Of a stretch of 64,000 nucleotides of DNA, positions 35,340 to 42,626 are shown one piece after another (within the stretch, counting starts at the first letter, position 1; every line of letters starts with the position of its first letter). This DNA is from Bdellovibrio bacteriovorus. Its GTDB lineage: Bacteria; Bdellovibrionota; Bdellovibrionia; Bdellovibrionales; Bdellovibrionaceae. Made by a program: the position numbers and the translations under genes. The stretch spans positions 1 to 64,000 of the forward strand of contig NZ_LUKD01000009.1 of the NCBI RefSeq assembly GCF_001592745.1, given 5' to 3'. Below the pieces are notes generated by a model, which did not search any database, had not been told where the DNA came from, and saw only the letters and a program-made list of their open reading frames with translations.

Positions 35340-35824
35340 CAAAGAATCCATTCAAAGGGTATCTCACAAGGTGGGCTTTGGATGCGTTTAACAGCCGTCG
35401 CTGCCACCTTTTTTAGTAGCTTTTAGTTTGAACATCAGCTTTTGGAAGCATATCTCCTCGATACTGTTTACAGATTCTTCGTAGCTTTCCATACTACCGG
35501 AATAAAATCGCCTTCAAGCGATTTTATTGAGGACTCTTCAAAGTAGAGCTCAATACTTTCTGCTAACCCATTAACATTCATAAGTGCCAACCTTGAGGGC
35601 CAATGTTGGAAGCTTTTTAAAATATCTAGCTCGGGAAGTTTGGTCGTTTTGATGTTTGGTAAGATCGTAGCTTATCTAGTTGTTTCAGTGTCACTGCATC
35701 GGTAGTATCAGTATCAAAAAACCTCTATCATGCGATTTTTTATGCCAGCGGCAGAGAAGGCTTTCATCGTGTGAACCAGTGAGCTTGTGCTTCCTGCCAA
35801 ACTAAGTTCAGGAAATATTTTCGC
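35340..35824 (-). pseudogene. Decayed HEPN/Toprim-associated gene (C-terminal half, several frameshifts)
   Basis: No intact frame exists, but minus-strand translation with frame changes gives a continuous family-like sequence. It runs ELSLAGSTSSLVHTMKAF then SAAGIKNRMIEVFDTDT (Toprim-like DxD), a frame change at a six-T run near 35728, LKQLDKLRS, another frame change near 35665, LPNIKTTKLPELDILKSF, NVNGLAESIELYF, PVVWKATKNL, a stop at 35468-35470, and, one frame over, QYRGDMLPKADVQTKSY. The order GST..LV..KAF..AGI.NR, DxD, LPxNI, DVNGxAxSIELYL, PVxW, YQGE is what I recall for HEPN/Toprim-associated proteins, which are linked with defence genes. The N-terminal part is absent. Family match is from memory, not a search. 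Confidence 0.62.
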
Positions 35825-35835
35825 TTAAAATCGGC

Positions 35836-36159
35836 TTATTTTCTAAATCCGCCGGATTTGTTAAAATAGGTGTGAATGGAAATTGCCATTCCTTTTTCTC
35901 TTTCGGAAACAGATGGCATTCCCATGTGCTCAAGACATTTTTTTAGAAATCGTTCAACGTCGTCAACGCTCCCGCCATTTGCGAGAATTGTATACAGAGG
36001 TCCGGCGTAAGAGTCGTATTCGTCAGGTGGCAGCCCGTCTTTAATGAGATCCCCAATGACCTCAATTGGATCCCAGAATTGTAAATAGCGTCTTAATACT
36101 TCCATGACTTCCTTCATATCTGCATTTAATAAACATTCTTTTGTGCAGTCAAACTTCAT
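35836..36159 (-). CDS. Small protein resembling DUF1871 (possible immunity-type protein)
   Basis: 107 residues, soluble, acidic, no signal peptide. VLRRYLQFWDPIEVIGDLI followed by LPPDEYDSYAGPLYTILANG recalls the xxxWDPIG...PxDEYDxE pattern of DUF1871. Such small, single-domain acidic proteins are often immunity proteins of toxin systems, but no toxin gene is adjacent in the same direction. It lies between a decayed HEPN/Toprim gene and decayed plus-strand genes. Two in-frame ATGs exist (residues 1 and 15); neither has a strong ribosome site. Whether it is still expressed is unclear. Confidence 0.5.
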   Translation of the reverse strand: MKFDCTKECLLNADMKEVMEVLRRYLQFWDPIEVIGDLIKDGLPPDEYDSYAGPLYTILANGGSVDDVERFLKKCLEHMGMPSVSEREKGMAISIHTYFNKSGGFRK

Positions 36160-36237
36160 TTATACTTTGGATTACGGCTACAAAATCAACACTGTTGTCA
36201 AAGTTCCGCTGCTTTCATACTGATAGCTTGTACAACT

Positions 36238-36609
36238 TTGGTTGTCCTGTGGTGGAAAGCTTTCGGTGGAGACATGCTTGAAAGGGCGCGATTTTCCGAA
36301 GTTAAAATGAATCTAAAGAGTCTAGTTTCTGCAGAAGGGAGTTATCACTCAGTATACGGTTAGTACACGGCCGACTTTAATAAATTAGGCTTTTCTATTG
36401 AAGGCGATGTGAGAGCCAAATTTTATTTAGATAAAGATTATATTATTAGCAATGTGCGGGCGAAAATTAAAGAAGATCTTCCATTTGTAGCTTCAGATGA
36501 TCACCAGGTTCTGTTTGTCTTTAAAGAGGGTTTCGCGCAGAAGTCTATATGCAAATTGCGGAGAAATGGAATTCTAAGTGAATTAGGTGATAGTCAGAAT
36601 GAAAGATAA
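36238..36609 (+). pseudogene. Type IV pilin-like gene interrupted by one in-frame TAG
   Basis: Read through a single TAG at 36361-36363, the frame gives a hydrophobic N-terminal stretch (AFILIACTTLVVLWW, codons from about 36211), then ARFSEVKMNLKSLVSAEGSY HSVYG, stop, YTADFNKLGFSIEGDVRAKF (quotes split for length). The pattern SEVKxNLKxLxxAExSYxxxYGxYTxDFNxLGFxxEG is typical of the alpha-1C/alpha-beta loop region of type IV pilins. The classical G-FTLIE cleavage site is not evident, so the 5' end may also be damaged. Codons after the stop remain sensible for 81 more residues, which suggests recent inactivation, or a recoded stop. No pilus assembly genes are nearby. Confidence 0.5.
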
Positions 36610-36982
36610 AAAAATGATTCTGATATTTACTCTCGTTGTTTTAGGTATTCCGGCTGCATTTGATCACTTTGTGTCAGCTGTGTTACTAGCAGCCTTCTCA
36701 TACGGTGAGTGTAAAGTGTTCACAATCTTAAAGTCGACCAAAGTTCGCTGCTGAAATTGCCAGCATGTTGGATATTCAAAAGTTAATAGTTTACCGGGTT
36801 GCTTTTGTTCTGGCGGTGATGATCGTGTTCCTACGATGATTGGATTGTTTTTTTTTGCGACTCTTTCAGGGGCAGGGGCTTGGCGTATCAGCGCTGCCAA
36901 TGTTGTTTGCTGCATATGTATTTTTCTCTCCAGGTGCTCATTCGTGCGAAAAATGCAGACGGTATATTTAAGTCAAATTTAA
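36599..36982 (+). pseudogene. Small membrane protein with zinc-ribbon-like cysteines, interrupted by one in-frame TGA
   Basis: ATG 36599 overlaps the end of the pilin-like frame. It encodes MKDKKMILIFTLVVLGIPAA and a second hydrophobic stretch, then ILKSTKVRC followed by TGA (36752-36754). Past the TGA the same frame continues for 75 codons: NCQHVGYSKVNSLPGCFC, a third hydrophobic segment beginning at a nine-T run (MIGLFFFATLSGAGAW), and NVVCCIC. RC-stop-NCQHVG reads like a zinc-ribbon C-x-C/CxxC knuckle with one residue replaced by TGA (for example from TGG). It is either a nonsense mutant or a 51-residue truncated protein. Selenocysteine is unlikely without a SECIS hairpin. I do not recognise the intact family. 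Confidence 0.4.
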
Positions 36983-37026
36983 ATTTTAAAAATTAATATT
37001 TATTGGAAATAAATATTAAAATAATT

Positions 37027-37102
37027 ATTTGCCTGAATATTTAAATATTTAAATATTTAATTGGCAGAAAATTAATTTCCTGACAGGAAATATTCGGCAA
37101 AT
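37027..37102. repeat. AT-rich palindromic zone: nested inverted repeats and a triple 8-bp tandem repeat
   Basis: ATTTGCCTGAATATTT (37027-37042) is matched by its reverse complement with one base missing at 37088-37102. Between them lie three direct copies of ATATTTAA (37037-37060). A perfect 17-bp dyad ATTTCCTGACAGGAAAT (37075-37091) overlaps the right arm. The surrounding 150 bases are almost gene-free and extremely AT-rich. It could be a regulator binding site, a replication or transfer origin remnant, or a recombination site; no known motif is recognisable. Confidence 0.6.
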
Positions 37103-37167
37103 AAATAAAATAATTATGAAAATTAAAATCGCTTGCTTTTGTGTTGCTTCCTTTGAATCCTATTAAT

Positions 37168-37253
37168 ACCTCCTTTCAGCATCTCCACCACACAAACGGC
37201 ATACGGTAATCTGCTCAGCAGTAGTGTTCCGCATAAATTTAAGCATAGGAGGT
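37168..37253 (+). promoter_or_regulatory. Leader with anti-Shine-Dalgarno segment opposite a strong Shine-Dalgarno
   Basis: ACCTCCT at 37168-37174 is exactly complementary to the AGGAGGT ribosome site at 37247-37253 of the small membrane protein gene. If transcription starts upstream of 37168, a 7-bp GC-rich helix would mask the ribosome site, as in mRNAs of type I toxins. The loop between contains a further small dyad, CTGCTCAGCAG. The transcript start is unknown. Confidence 0.4.
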
Positions 37254-37257
37254 GCTT

Positions 37258-37431
37258 GTGAAAGTATTGAAGAAATTATTTGAGATGGTGAAACCGATCC
37301 TTGAAGATGCTATCAAAGAGACGGCAAAAGACTGGCTTAAGAGCGCAATCGCTTTCCTGATTAAGTGGTTTTTTTTAGTGTGCTGTTTTAACTTGTACTT
37401 CGTGTCTTACATAACGACAAAATATTTATGA
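37258..37431 (+). CDS. 57-residue membrane protein with amphipathic N-terminus
   Basis: GTG start 5 bases after a perfect AGGAGG. The product begins with a charged helix (MKVLKKLFEMVKPILEDAIK, then ETAKDWLKS). One transmembrane segment (AIAFLIKWFFLVCCFNLYFV) and a short basic tail (SYITTKYL) follow. No family is recognised. Size, single membrane helix and potential ribosome-site masking resemble type I toxin-antitoxin toxins or small holin-like proteins; neither is proven. It ends 9 bases before the stop of the convergent small lipoprotein. The near-perfect ribosome site in otherwise decayed DNA argues that it is a real gene. Confidence 0.55.
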   Translation: MKVLKKLFEMVKPILEDAIKETAKDWLKSAIAFLIKWFFLVCCFNLYFVSYITTKYL

Positions 37432-37440
37432 TCCAAAATT

Positions 37441-37554
37441 TTAAGAGAAGTCGTCGGTAGGGCTTCGGCTTAGATGAAGAGAAAGTTCTTGAACGGGCTG
37501 CTTTTTCTGGCAGGAGATAAGTGCAGTTAAAATAGCTAATAGAATGCATTTCAT
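37441..37554 (-). CDS. 37-residue predicted lipoprotein
   Basis: The frame encodes MKCILLAILTALISCQKKQP and a further 17 polar residues. LISC is an acceptable lipobox with the lipidated Cys at residue 15, leaving a mature lipopeptide of only 23 residues. AGGA lies 8 bases before the ATG. It is 89 bases downstream of the PhoD-like gene on the same strand and may share its transcript. Colicin lysis proteins and entry-exclusion lipoproteins are similarly small, but no such system is visible. An overlapping 84-residue frame on the same strand looks like a shadow. Confidence 0.5.
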   Translation of the reverse strand: MKCILLAILTALISCQKKQPVQELSLHLSRSPTDDFS

Positions 37555-37643
37555 TGTTGCTTTCCTGAATTGGTTCGCGATGAGAGAGTTCTGCTTTGAG
37601 GGCCCGCAAGTTCATACAGGTCCTCGGCTGTTTGAACGGCATG

Positions 37644-39266
37644 CTAAGGCGTTAAATCCTCGGCTGCTTTTTCTGTAGCGTGGGCCGCGCTGTTTTCTAA
37701 TTTGCTGTCGGCAGTTTCTCCTTCAAGTGGATTCCAGCTGCCAATTGGTAATGAGCGAGATCCTTGAATTCCTTCTATAAAGATTCTTGCTGCCTGATCC
37801 TTTGCATCCGTTTTTAAAAGAGACGGTCTTAAGAAAACAAAGTTTCGAGCAGTTACAAACTGATTGTTGATGCCTATCAGTTTGAAATCGTTGTTCTGCT
37901 TTTTGATAAGCATTCCCTCTTGCAGTAGCCCTTCCACTACGTCTGGCATTGGGTCGTATCCGATTGGAGAGGAAACGAGCACTCCCAATGGGAATGTTCC
38001 TTTATCCACGGTAATGAACAACTCAATGGAGCCTCCGGTGTGAATATCACCCGTTAGAAGTGTATACGTGGTGTCGTTGAGAGCTTTGGTGGAAAGACAT
38101 TTCATAAGCTCACCAAAGAAACCAATAGCTCGTTTTGATGTTAACGCGTCATCCATGTCATCTTCCATCCCAACGATGTAGTCCCACGCGAACATCAGAT
38201 GCCATTTTTCAAATTTGGCTTTCACCTTTGGCTTTTTCAGCCATTCGATGATTCCGGCCATCCAACCTTCTTTCTGATTGGAATTTCTTGCCGGAACAAC
38301 TGGGGACAAGATCAAAATGTTTTTATGTGGCAAAGCTTGGATAACAGCGAAAACCGCATTCTTGTGATCTTCGTCCATGATTTTATTAATCCCTGCATTT
38401 TTCTCTGTGCGCATATCGAGAGCAATTAGGGCCGACTCACCCAAGTCCAAAGTAAAAGAGTAAGCGGATTTTGTTTTGGAGATAATTGGAGTTGGGTTTC
38501 TTGAGGTTTGGAACGCCTCGAAAACTTCTACCAAAATACTCATGTAATTTAGCCAGCTAGATTCAAAAACGCCTTGCTCGTTGAAAAATCGGCCACCGGC
38601 ACCGTCGGTAAAATCATGGTCATCACACATTGCCACGGACGGAATACTTGCCATGAGCCTGCGGTAGCTTGGGTCTGAGGTCTGTTCCCACGCTCGACGA
38701 ATAGCTGCCATTTTAACTTGGTTTCTAAGCTCAGGAGTGACATCGCCCTTAAGTTTTTCATAAAACTCTTTTTCGGTGTCATCTTGATAATATTGATCTC
38801 CGCCAAGAATTAAAAGCTTTGGTGGATTTTTGGAATTTGCGATTGTGGTTTCAAGGCGACGCCACATGTCCCACTTTTTATTTTGATCTTTGAAGATGTA
38901 GACGCCGTTACAGCTTATAAGAACTGTTTCAGCATATGCATCTAGAGTGCTCCAATAGGTGAAACGAAGGTTCGACTCTAGAAGGCCAGCTCCCAAGTCT
39001 AGTCTTTCCCCTTTTTTGGTGAAGCGATAAGAGTAATTTCCACCGGAAATTAATCCATGAAATTCAAAAACGAAGTTTCTGACTTCTGGATCTTGCGCCT
39101 TGGCTTTCATTGGTGGAAGTGCGACTCCGCTGAGGCTAAGTGTGCATTCCACTTCGTCGAAGTCTGTTTGAAAAGGTGCGCAAAGAACAATCTTTTGCGC
39201 CCCATTATGTCCGCGTCCCAAGAAAACGTGGATAAATTCATGACTACTAGAACGTACCGATTCCAT
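37644..39266 (-). CDS. PhoD-like metallophosphatase (alkaline phosphatase D family)
   Basis: About 540 residues. A beta-rich N-terminal domain (residues 1-120) is followed by a calcineurin-like phosphoesterase domain with LLILGGDQYYQDD, SVAMCDDHDFTDG and LLTGDIHTGG as metal-binding blocks. PhoD enzymes are secreted phosphodiesterases, but I see neither a twin-arginine nor a Sec signal at the N-terminus (MESVRSSSHEFIHVFLG), so this one may act in the cytoplasm. Start ATG 39266 follows AGGGGG by 5 bases. The frame upstream adds 20 residues without a ribosome site. Its place in the accessory stretch suggests it was acquired. Confidence 0.82.
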   Translation of the reverse strand: MESVRSSSHEFIHVFLGRGHNGAQKIVLCAPFQTDFDEVECTLSLSGVALPPMKAKAQDPEVRNFVFEFHGLISGGNYSYRFTKKGERLDLGAGLLESNLRFTYWSTLDAYAETVLISCNGVYIFKDQNKKWDMWRRLETTIANSKNPPKLLILGGDQYYQDDTEKEFYEKLKGDVTPELRNQVKMAAIRRAWEQTSDPSYRRLMASIPSVAMCDDHDFTDGAGGRFFNEQGVFESSWLNYMSILVEVFEAFQTSRNPTPIISKTKSAYSFTLDLGESALIALDMRTEKNAGINKIMDEDHKNAVFAVIQALPHKNILILSPVVPARNSNQKEGWMAGIIEWLKKPKVKAKFEKWHLMFAWDYIVGMEDDMDDALTSKRAIGFFGELMKCLSTKALNDTTYTLLTGDIHTGGSIELFITVDKGTFPLGVLVSSPIGYDPMPDVVEGLLQEGMLIKKQNNDFKLIGINNQFVTARNFVFLRPSLLKTDAKDQAARIFIEGIQGSRSLPIGSWNPLEGETADSKLENSAAHATEKAAEDLTP

Positions 39267-39981
39267 TTTTCCCCCTCGAAAAAATGTTTGCAATGAGAGG
39301 GATTTCACGTCAGGCTTATAACACAAACGTAAAAAGCAACAATGAGAATCACCATCTCGGTTTATTTTTATCGCTTCTGTGTCTGTTGGCGCGGATACAG
39401 AAGCATCTTTTTGTATCTTACCAAGTGACTGCGTACTTCAAAATACAAATTGTTAAGGTTATTTCATAATATTTGTGGCAATGAGCAATGATGCTGTGCT
39501 TATATTAAAGTTATTTGGAATATTAAGCTCGTATGTTTTTGATTTTTCAGTACATTGCATTGTTAGTTAGTATTTGTGTTTAGCATTGTCTTATTGCTTA
39601 TTTTCCTATCACTAAATACCTGACGAGGGACGCCATCTGTTCTGTCTTTGGCAAAGATCTAACAAACCTTTTTATTTCTCTTTTCTCGGTAGATGCGTTT
39701 CATTGGAGACGTCCGGAGCGCCTTTTTTACTAATCCAGGTTTGAAATCCCATTGCCCTTCAATTGCGATATCCGGATTGTTTCTTTCTCAGAACATGGAT
39801 GAGTTGAGGAATTGATTTTCTCTAATGGTGATTGTTCCGCTTTAAGCTGTGCTGCACATTGCGTGCGTTCTTTCTGTGATGGGAGCAGACCAAGGACACT
39901 GTGATCTTGTGAAAAAAGTATGCCTAAAGTTCCTAAGTAAACTCTGAATTGTTCTTCGATGTTTTCCAGAAGAGAATGTAT
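39267..39981. other. Gene-poor AT-rich stretch; partly an in-frame extension downstream of the AbiV-like gene
   Basis: Bases 39267-39729 hold no supported gene. From 39981 down to a TAG at 39730-39732 the minus strand stays open in the same frame as the AbiV-like gene, directly after its TGA (IHSLLENIEEQFRVYLGTLG ... QLKAEQSPLEKINSS). Just beyond, a different minus frame gives GQWDFKPGLVKKALRTSP. These look like remains of coding sequence rather than random DNA, but I cannot name a family. Confidence 0.4.
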
Positions 39982-40548
39982 TCAATTTTCCTCTAAAATA
40001 AATTTTTCGCGTTCCTCGCGAAATATTTCGCGAACTGTATTTTCATATTCTTCAATTCCATTCAAGGCTATCTTTGTCATGTCTTTTAGAAGTTCCTCAG
40101 AGTTCAATAGTGGGCCGGCAAAGAAGTCTTGTCCAAAATCAATATATAAAAGTGCCTGTCTTAATTTGGGGAAATCAGCCATATTGTGAAAATAATTTTC
40201 AATACCTGATCTCAATTCATCACGAGAGAGCGTTGGATTATTTTGTAGGAAAGTTTCTACCAATTGGTTGGTTTTTGGTAACATACGATCTAGATAAAAT
40301 TTAGTTGCAGGTTGGAATTTTGATGAATGGAATTTTAGATTTTTTTGATCGAATCCGTTCTCTAATCCTTTGATTATCTTTAAAACTTCTTCAAATGCTG
40401 TTATAGTTAGAAACAATGCTCGTCTAATATGATTTGCTTCAAATAAAAGACGAGATTCGATAATCATATCTCGAGCATTGTCCAGGACACGCTCGCAGAA
40501 ACGAAATGTTGCAAAGTCCTCTTTTGAAATTAATAGTTTGCCTTCCAT
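39982..40548 (-). CDS. AbiV-like abortive-infection HEPN protein
   Basis: 188 residues, all-helical and charged. The HEPN/AbiV pattern is visible: ARDMIIESRLLFEANHIRRA, LFLTITAFEEVLKIIKGLE (the A.LFL..AxEExxK core), then FHSSKFQPATKFYLD where AbiV proteins have an H-K(H)K cluster. In Lactococcus, AbiV blocks phage late translation. Single HEPN proteins of this kind occur widely in defence islands. It is flanked by decayed DNA; the frame continues openly beyond its TGA. The only nearby candidate partner is the HEPN/Toprim remnant 4 kb away. Confidence 0.6.
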   Translation of the reverse strand: MEGKLLISKEDFATFRFCERVLDNARDMIIESRLLFEANHIRRALFLTITAFEEVLKIIKGLENGFDQKNLKFHSSKFQPATKFYLDRMLPKTNQLVETFLQNNPTLSRDELRSGIENYFHNMADFPKLRQALLYIDFGQDFFAGPLLNSEELLKDMTKIALNGIEEYENTVREIFREEREKFILEEN

Positions 40549-40789
40549 CGCTTATTCCTCATGAAAGACATATCAACATATTTGAGCGTGAGCAAGGTAG
40601 TGCGAAAAATCTGCGATCAAGGCCGTCCCGCACCTGTCCTTTTGACTATTCTGAATATTCGTTCTAAGCCCGAGAATTGTTGGGGGATACCATGAAGGTG
40701 GTATGAATCTTGTGGGCGGGTCAAATCTCTTTATAAAGTTTATTTCTGGTGTCTTATTTTTAGATTATACAGAAATTTGATCTGGCTCT

Positions 40790-41215
40790 TTAAGGGTGTT
40801 GCTTTAAAATAATAACATCATGATCGGAAGTTAGGGCATGAGCTTTCAGCAATTCCCACTTGCCATCCTTCATAGAGTAAAAGAAATTGGCTTCTCCCCC
40901 TTTGCAATCTCCATAAAAATCAATTGTAATTTTGGCATCACCTTGAGATCCCTCAAGTGTATGCTTAACCCTGATCGATGAACTTAATGGCTTCAAAGAG
41001 CGGTAGGTGATTTTGCCGACGTACTGGCTAAGGACTTTGTCATCTCGTAGGAATTGAACTGACATACCATAGGGATCGGTCGTCATAATGAGAAAGTGCC
41101 CGGCAACATATGAAAGAGCGAATAGGGCAAAGAAGGTCCCAAGCACGAACTTTTGGCGTGAGCCAAAACTAATAAAGTCATGGAGCGTGTCTTTGAACCA
41201 TTGCTTAATCTTCAT
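40790..41215 (-). CDS. Membrane-anchored protein, Coa1/Tim21-like
   Basis: About 141 residues: a basic N-terminus, one membrane helix (FVLGTFFALFALSYVAGHFL), then a soluble domain with YGMSVQFLRDDKVLSQYVG, HTLEGSQGDAKITIDFYG and GKWELLKAHALT. This single-helix plus small alpha/beta domain with GxA.v...v.G..W.l is the pattern of the Coa1 family, which assembles cytochrome oxidase. The match is approximate. The start is set at ATG 41215; ten further residues upstream are possible. It precedes no oxidase gene here. Confidence 0.5.
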   Translation of the reverse strand: MKIKQWFKDTLHDFISFGSRQKFVLGTFFALFALSYVAGHFLIMTTDPYGMSVQFLRDDKVLSQYVGKITYRSLKPLSSSIRVKHTLEGSQGDAKITIDFYGDCKGGEANFFYSMKDGKWELLKAHALTSDHDVIILKQHP

Positions 41216-41317
41216 AGCTATTAGATCGGCTCTTTTGATATACAATCTTTTGTTTGAAACATAATTGGGTGCCTCATTTTCCCTTCAATCATATTATTGT
41301 TAGAATCCAATTCGAAT

Positions 41318-41995
41318 TTATTTGGGATTTTCAAAGAAAGTTTCTAAGAACCAATCAACAATTTTCCAGTTTTTACCTCGGTAATATGTTTCTTTATAAG
41401 TGTGTTCTGCACCTTTTTTTCCTATCCAATAATCGGTGTTTCGAACATCAAAGTCTTCTAACTTCCAGCTACCTTTTATGTGCAAGATTTTATGACGACA
41501 GACGACCGTTGTATCGACTGAAATTTCATTCTCAAGAATTTGTATAGACCCGCTTTTAAGAAGTGATGCGCATTGAGTTCCGGGCCAGGCTGATCCACCT
41601 CTTGTGAAAAATGCGATTAAGCTGTCATTTTCTGATAAATCATAAACTCTGTCCTCAAATTCCGGGCGCCACACCGTAAGCTTCCAGAATGTCTCGTCAT
41701 CAAAAGCGGTACTTGGATCATGATAAGAGCGAACGGCGAGTATGGTGCCGTCTCCGGGTTTTATACTATGATAACTTACTGGAAATTGTGGATGTGTTGC
41801 TGTCCCGGACCTAATTTCTTCGCGTGTTGCAAACTTATCGAAGGTTGTGCTTTCAAAAGTTGCGTTCTTAATTTTGTAAGCTTGAGTAGTGGGACCGAAG
41901 TCTATGAATAAGCCTACTAAGGGTAACAGCAGCAACGCAATTACTACTAAAAATAGAATTCCTAAAACTTTTATTATCCGCAAAAGAATCTTCAT
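41318..41995 (-). CDS. Membrane-anchored protein of unknown function
   Basis: About 225 residues. A basic start (MKILLRIIK) and a long hydrophobic helix (VLGILFLVVIALLLLPLVGLF) anchor a soluble domain of about 190 residues containing three cysteines. I do not recognise the family. It follows the upstream membrane-protein gene with a 7-base gap (or overlaps it if the earlier ATG at 42025 is used), so the two are co-transcribed. Confidence 0.6.
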   Translation of the reverse strand: MKILLRIIKVLGILFLVVIALLLLPLVGLFIDFGPTTQAYKIKNATFESTTFDKFATREEIRSGTATHPQFPVSYHSIKPGDGTILAVRSYHDPSTAFDDETFWKLTVWRPEFEDRVYDLSENDSLIAFFTRGGSAWPGTQCASLLKSGSIQILENEISVDTTVVCRHKILHIKGSWKLEDFDVRNTDYWIGKKGAEHTYKETYYRGKNWKIVDWFLETFFENPK

Positions 41996-42002
41996 CCGGA
42001 AG

Positions 42003-42626
42003 CTAGCCTGCTTTGCGTATGTCATCAGATGGATGAACCTTGGGCTTTTCCGGATTTTTCAGCGATAGCCAAAACAAACGAATCAATAACGCGCGCATAA
42101 TAATGCCACCTGGATTTAATATTCCTTGAAGCAAGTTCATGACAGTTTCAAATAGAAAAAAGCCGAAAGCTCCTTTTAGATAAGATCGACTTTTAGTGTC
42201 CCAACCTGCAAGAGCTAAAACTAAATATACAGAGCCAGAAAAGAAATTATAGAAACCGAATCCAACTTTAGCCATAGCCTCTACGTGACCGAACACAACA
42301 ATAGATCCAATTAGAAAATTCAATCCACCAAGACATGCCATTAAGACATATCCATCTTTACTTGAGGGTTGAGATGTCGATTCAGAATCTGTAGTAGTGT
42401 GCTTGTAATAGGGCGAGAAATCCCACGGTGACCATTTTACAAATATTTTGCTGCCGTCGGAAAGGGGAAAGGTCGCACCCTTATAAAAGATTTCGTTCCA
42501 TCCGCGTAAAGTTCCCAGAAGCTTTTCATCCAGAAAGACTTCGATTTTTGTTCCAAGCAAATTCCATTTTAGAGTCAGACTGCGTGTCTTGCCTTCAGCG
42601 CGAATGAAGTCTTCTCTTTGTGCCAT
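42003..42626 (-). CDS. Membrane protein of unknown function with soluble N-terminal domain
   Basis: 207 residues. Residues 1-75 form a soluble beta-rich domain (KWNLLGTKIEVFLDEKLLGT); a polar Ser/Thr linker and four hydrophobic segments follow (VLMACLGGLNFLIGSIVVFG, NFFSGSVYLVLALAG and two more). The N-terminal strand pattern resembles small domains that pack on kinases or transporters, but I cannot assign it. First gene of a two-gene unit at the right edge of the accessory stretch. Confidence 0.55.
   Translation of the reverse strand: MAQREDFIRAEGKTRSLTLKWNLLGTKIEVFLDEKLLGTLRGWNEIFYKGATFPLSDGSKIFVKWSPWDFSPYYKHTTTDSESTSQPSSKDGYVLMACLGGLNFLIGSIVVFGHVEAMAKVGFGFYNFFSGSVYLVLALAGWDTKSRSYLKGAFGFFLFETVMNLLQGILNPGGIIMRALLIRLFWLSLKNPEKPKVHPSDDIRKAG

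Noticed and set aside
36745-36760. Selenocysteine codon at the TGA in RC-TGA-NC
   Set aside because: The C-U-x-C context is tempting, but no evident SECIS-type hairpin follows and the gene lies in decayed DNA; a TGG-to-TGA nonsense change is simpler.
36664-36915. 83-residue minus-strand open frame
   Set aside because: It lies opposite the interrupted zinc-ribbon-like gene, has no ribosome site or recognisable domain, and its Pro/Gln-rich composition looks like a reverse-strand shadow.
37388-37642. 84-residue minus-strand open frame downstream of the PhoD-like gene
   Set aside because: It overlaps the small lipoprotein in another frame, which has a lipobox and ribosome site; this frame has neither, and its composition is irregular.
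39284-39469. Short plus-strand open frame at the 5' end of the PhoD-like gene region
   Set aside because: No ribosome site, no family features, and it overlaps the start of the opposite-strand gene.
35138-42626. Integrase attachment repeat of the tRNA-His 3' end
   Set aside because: I looked for a second copy of the tRNA end (TTCAAGCCCCGTTACTCACC) to the right and saw none within the window.
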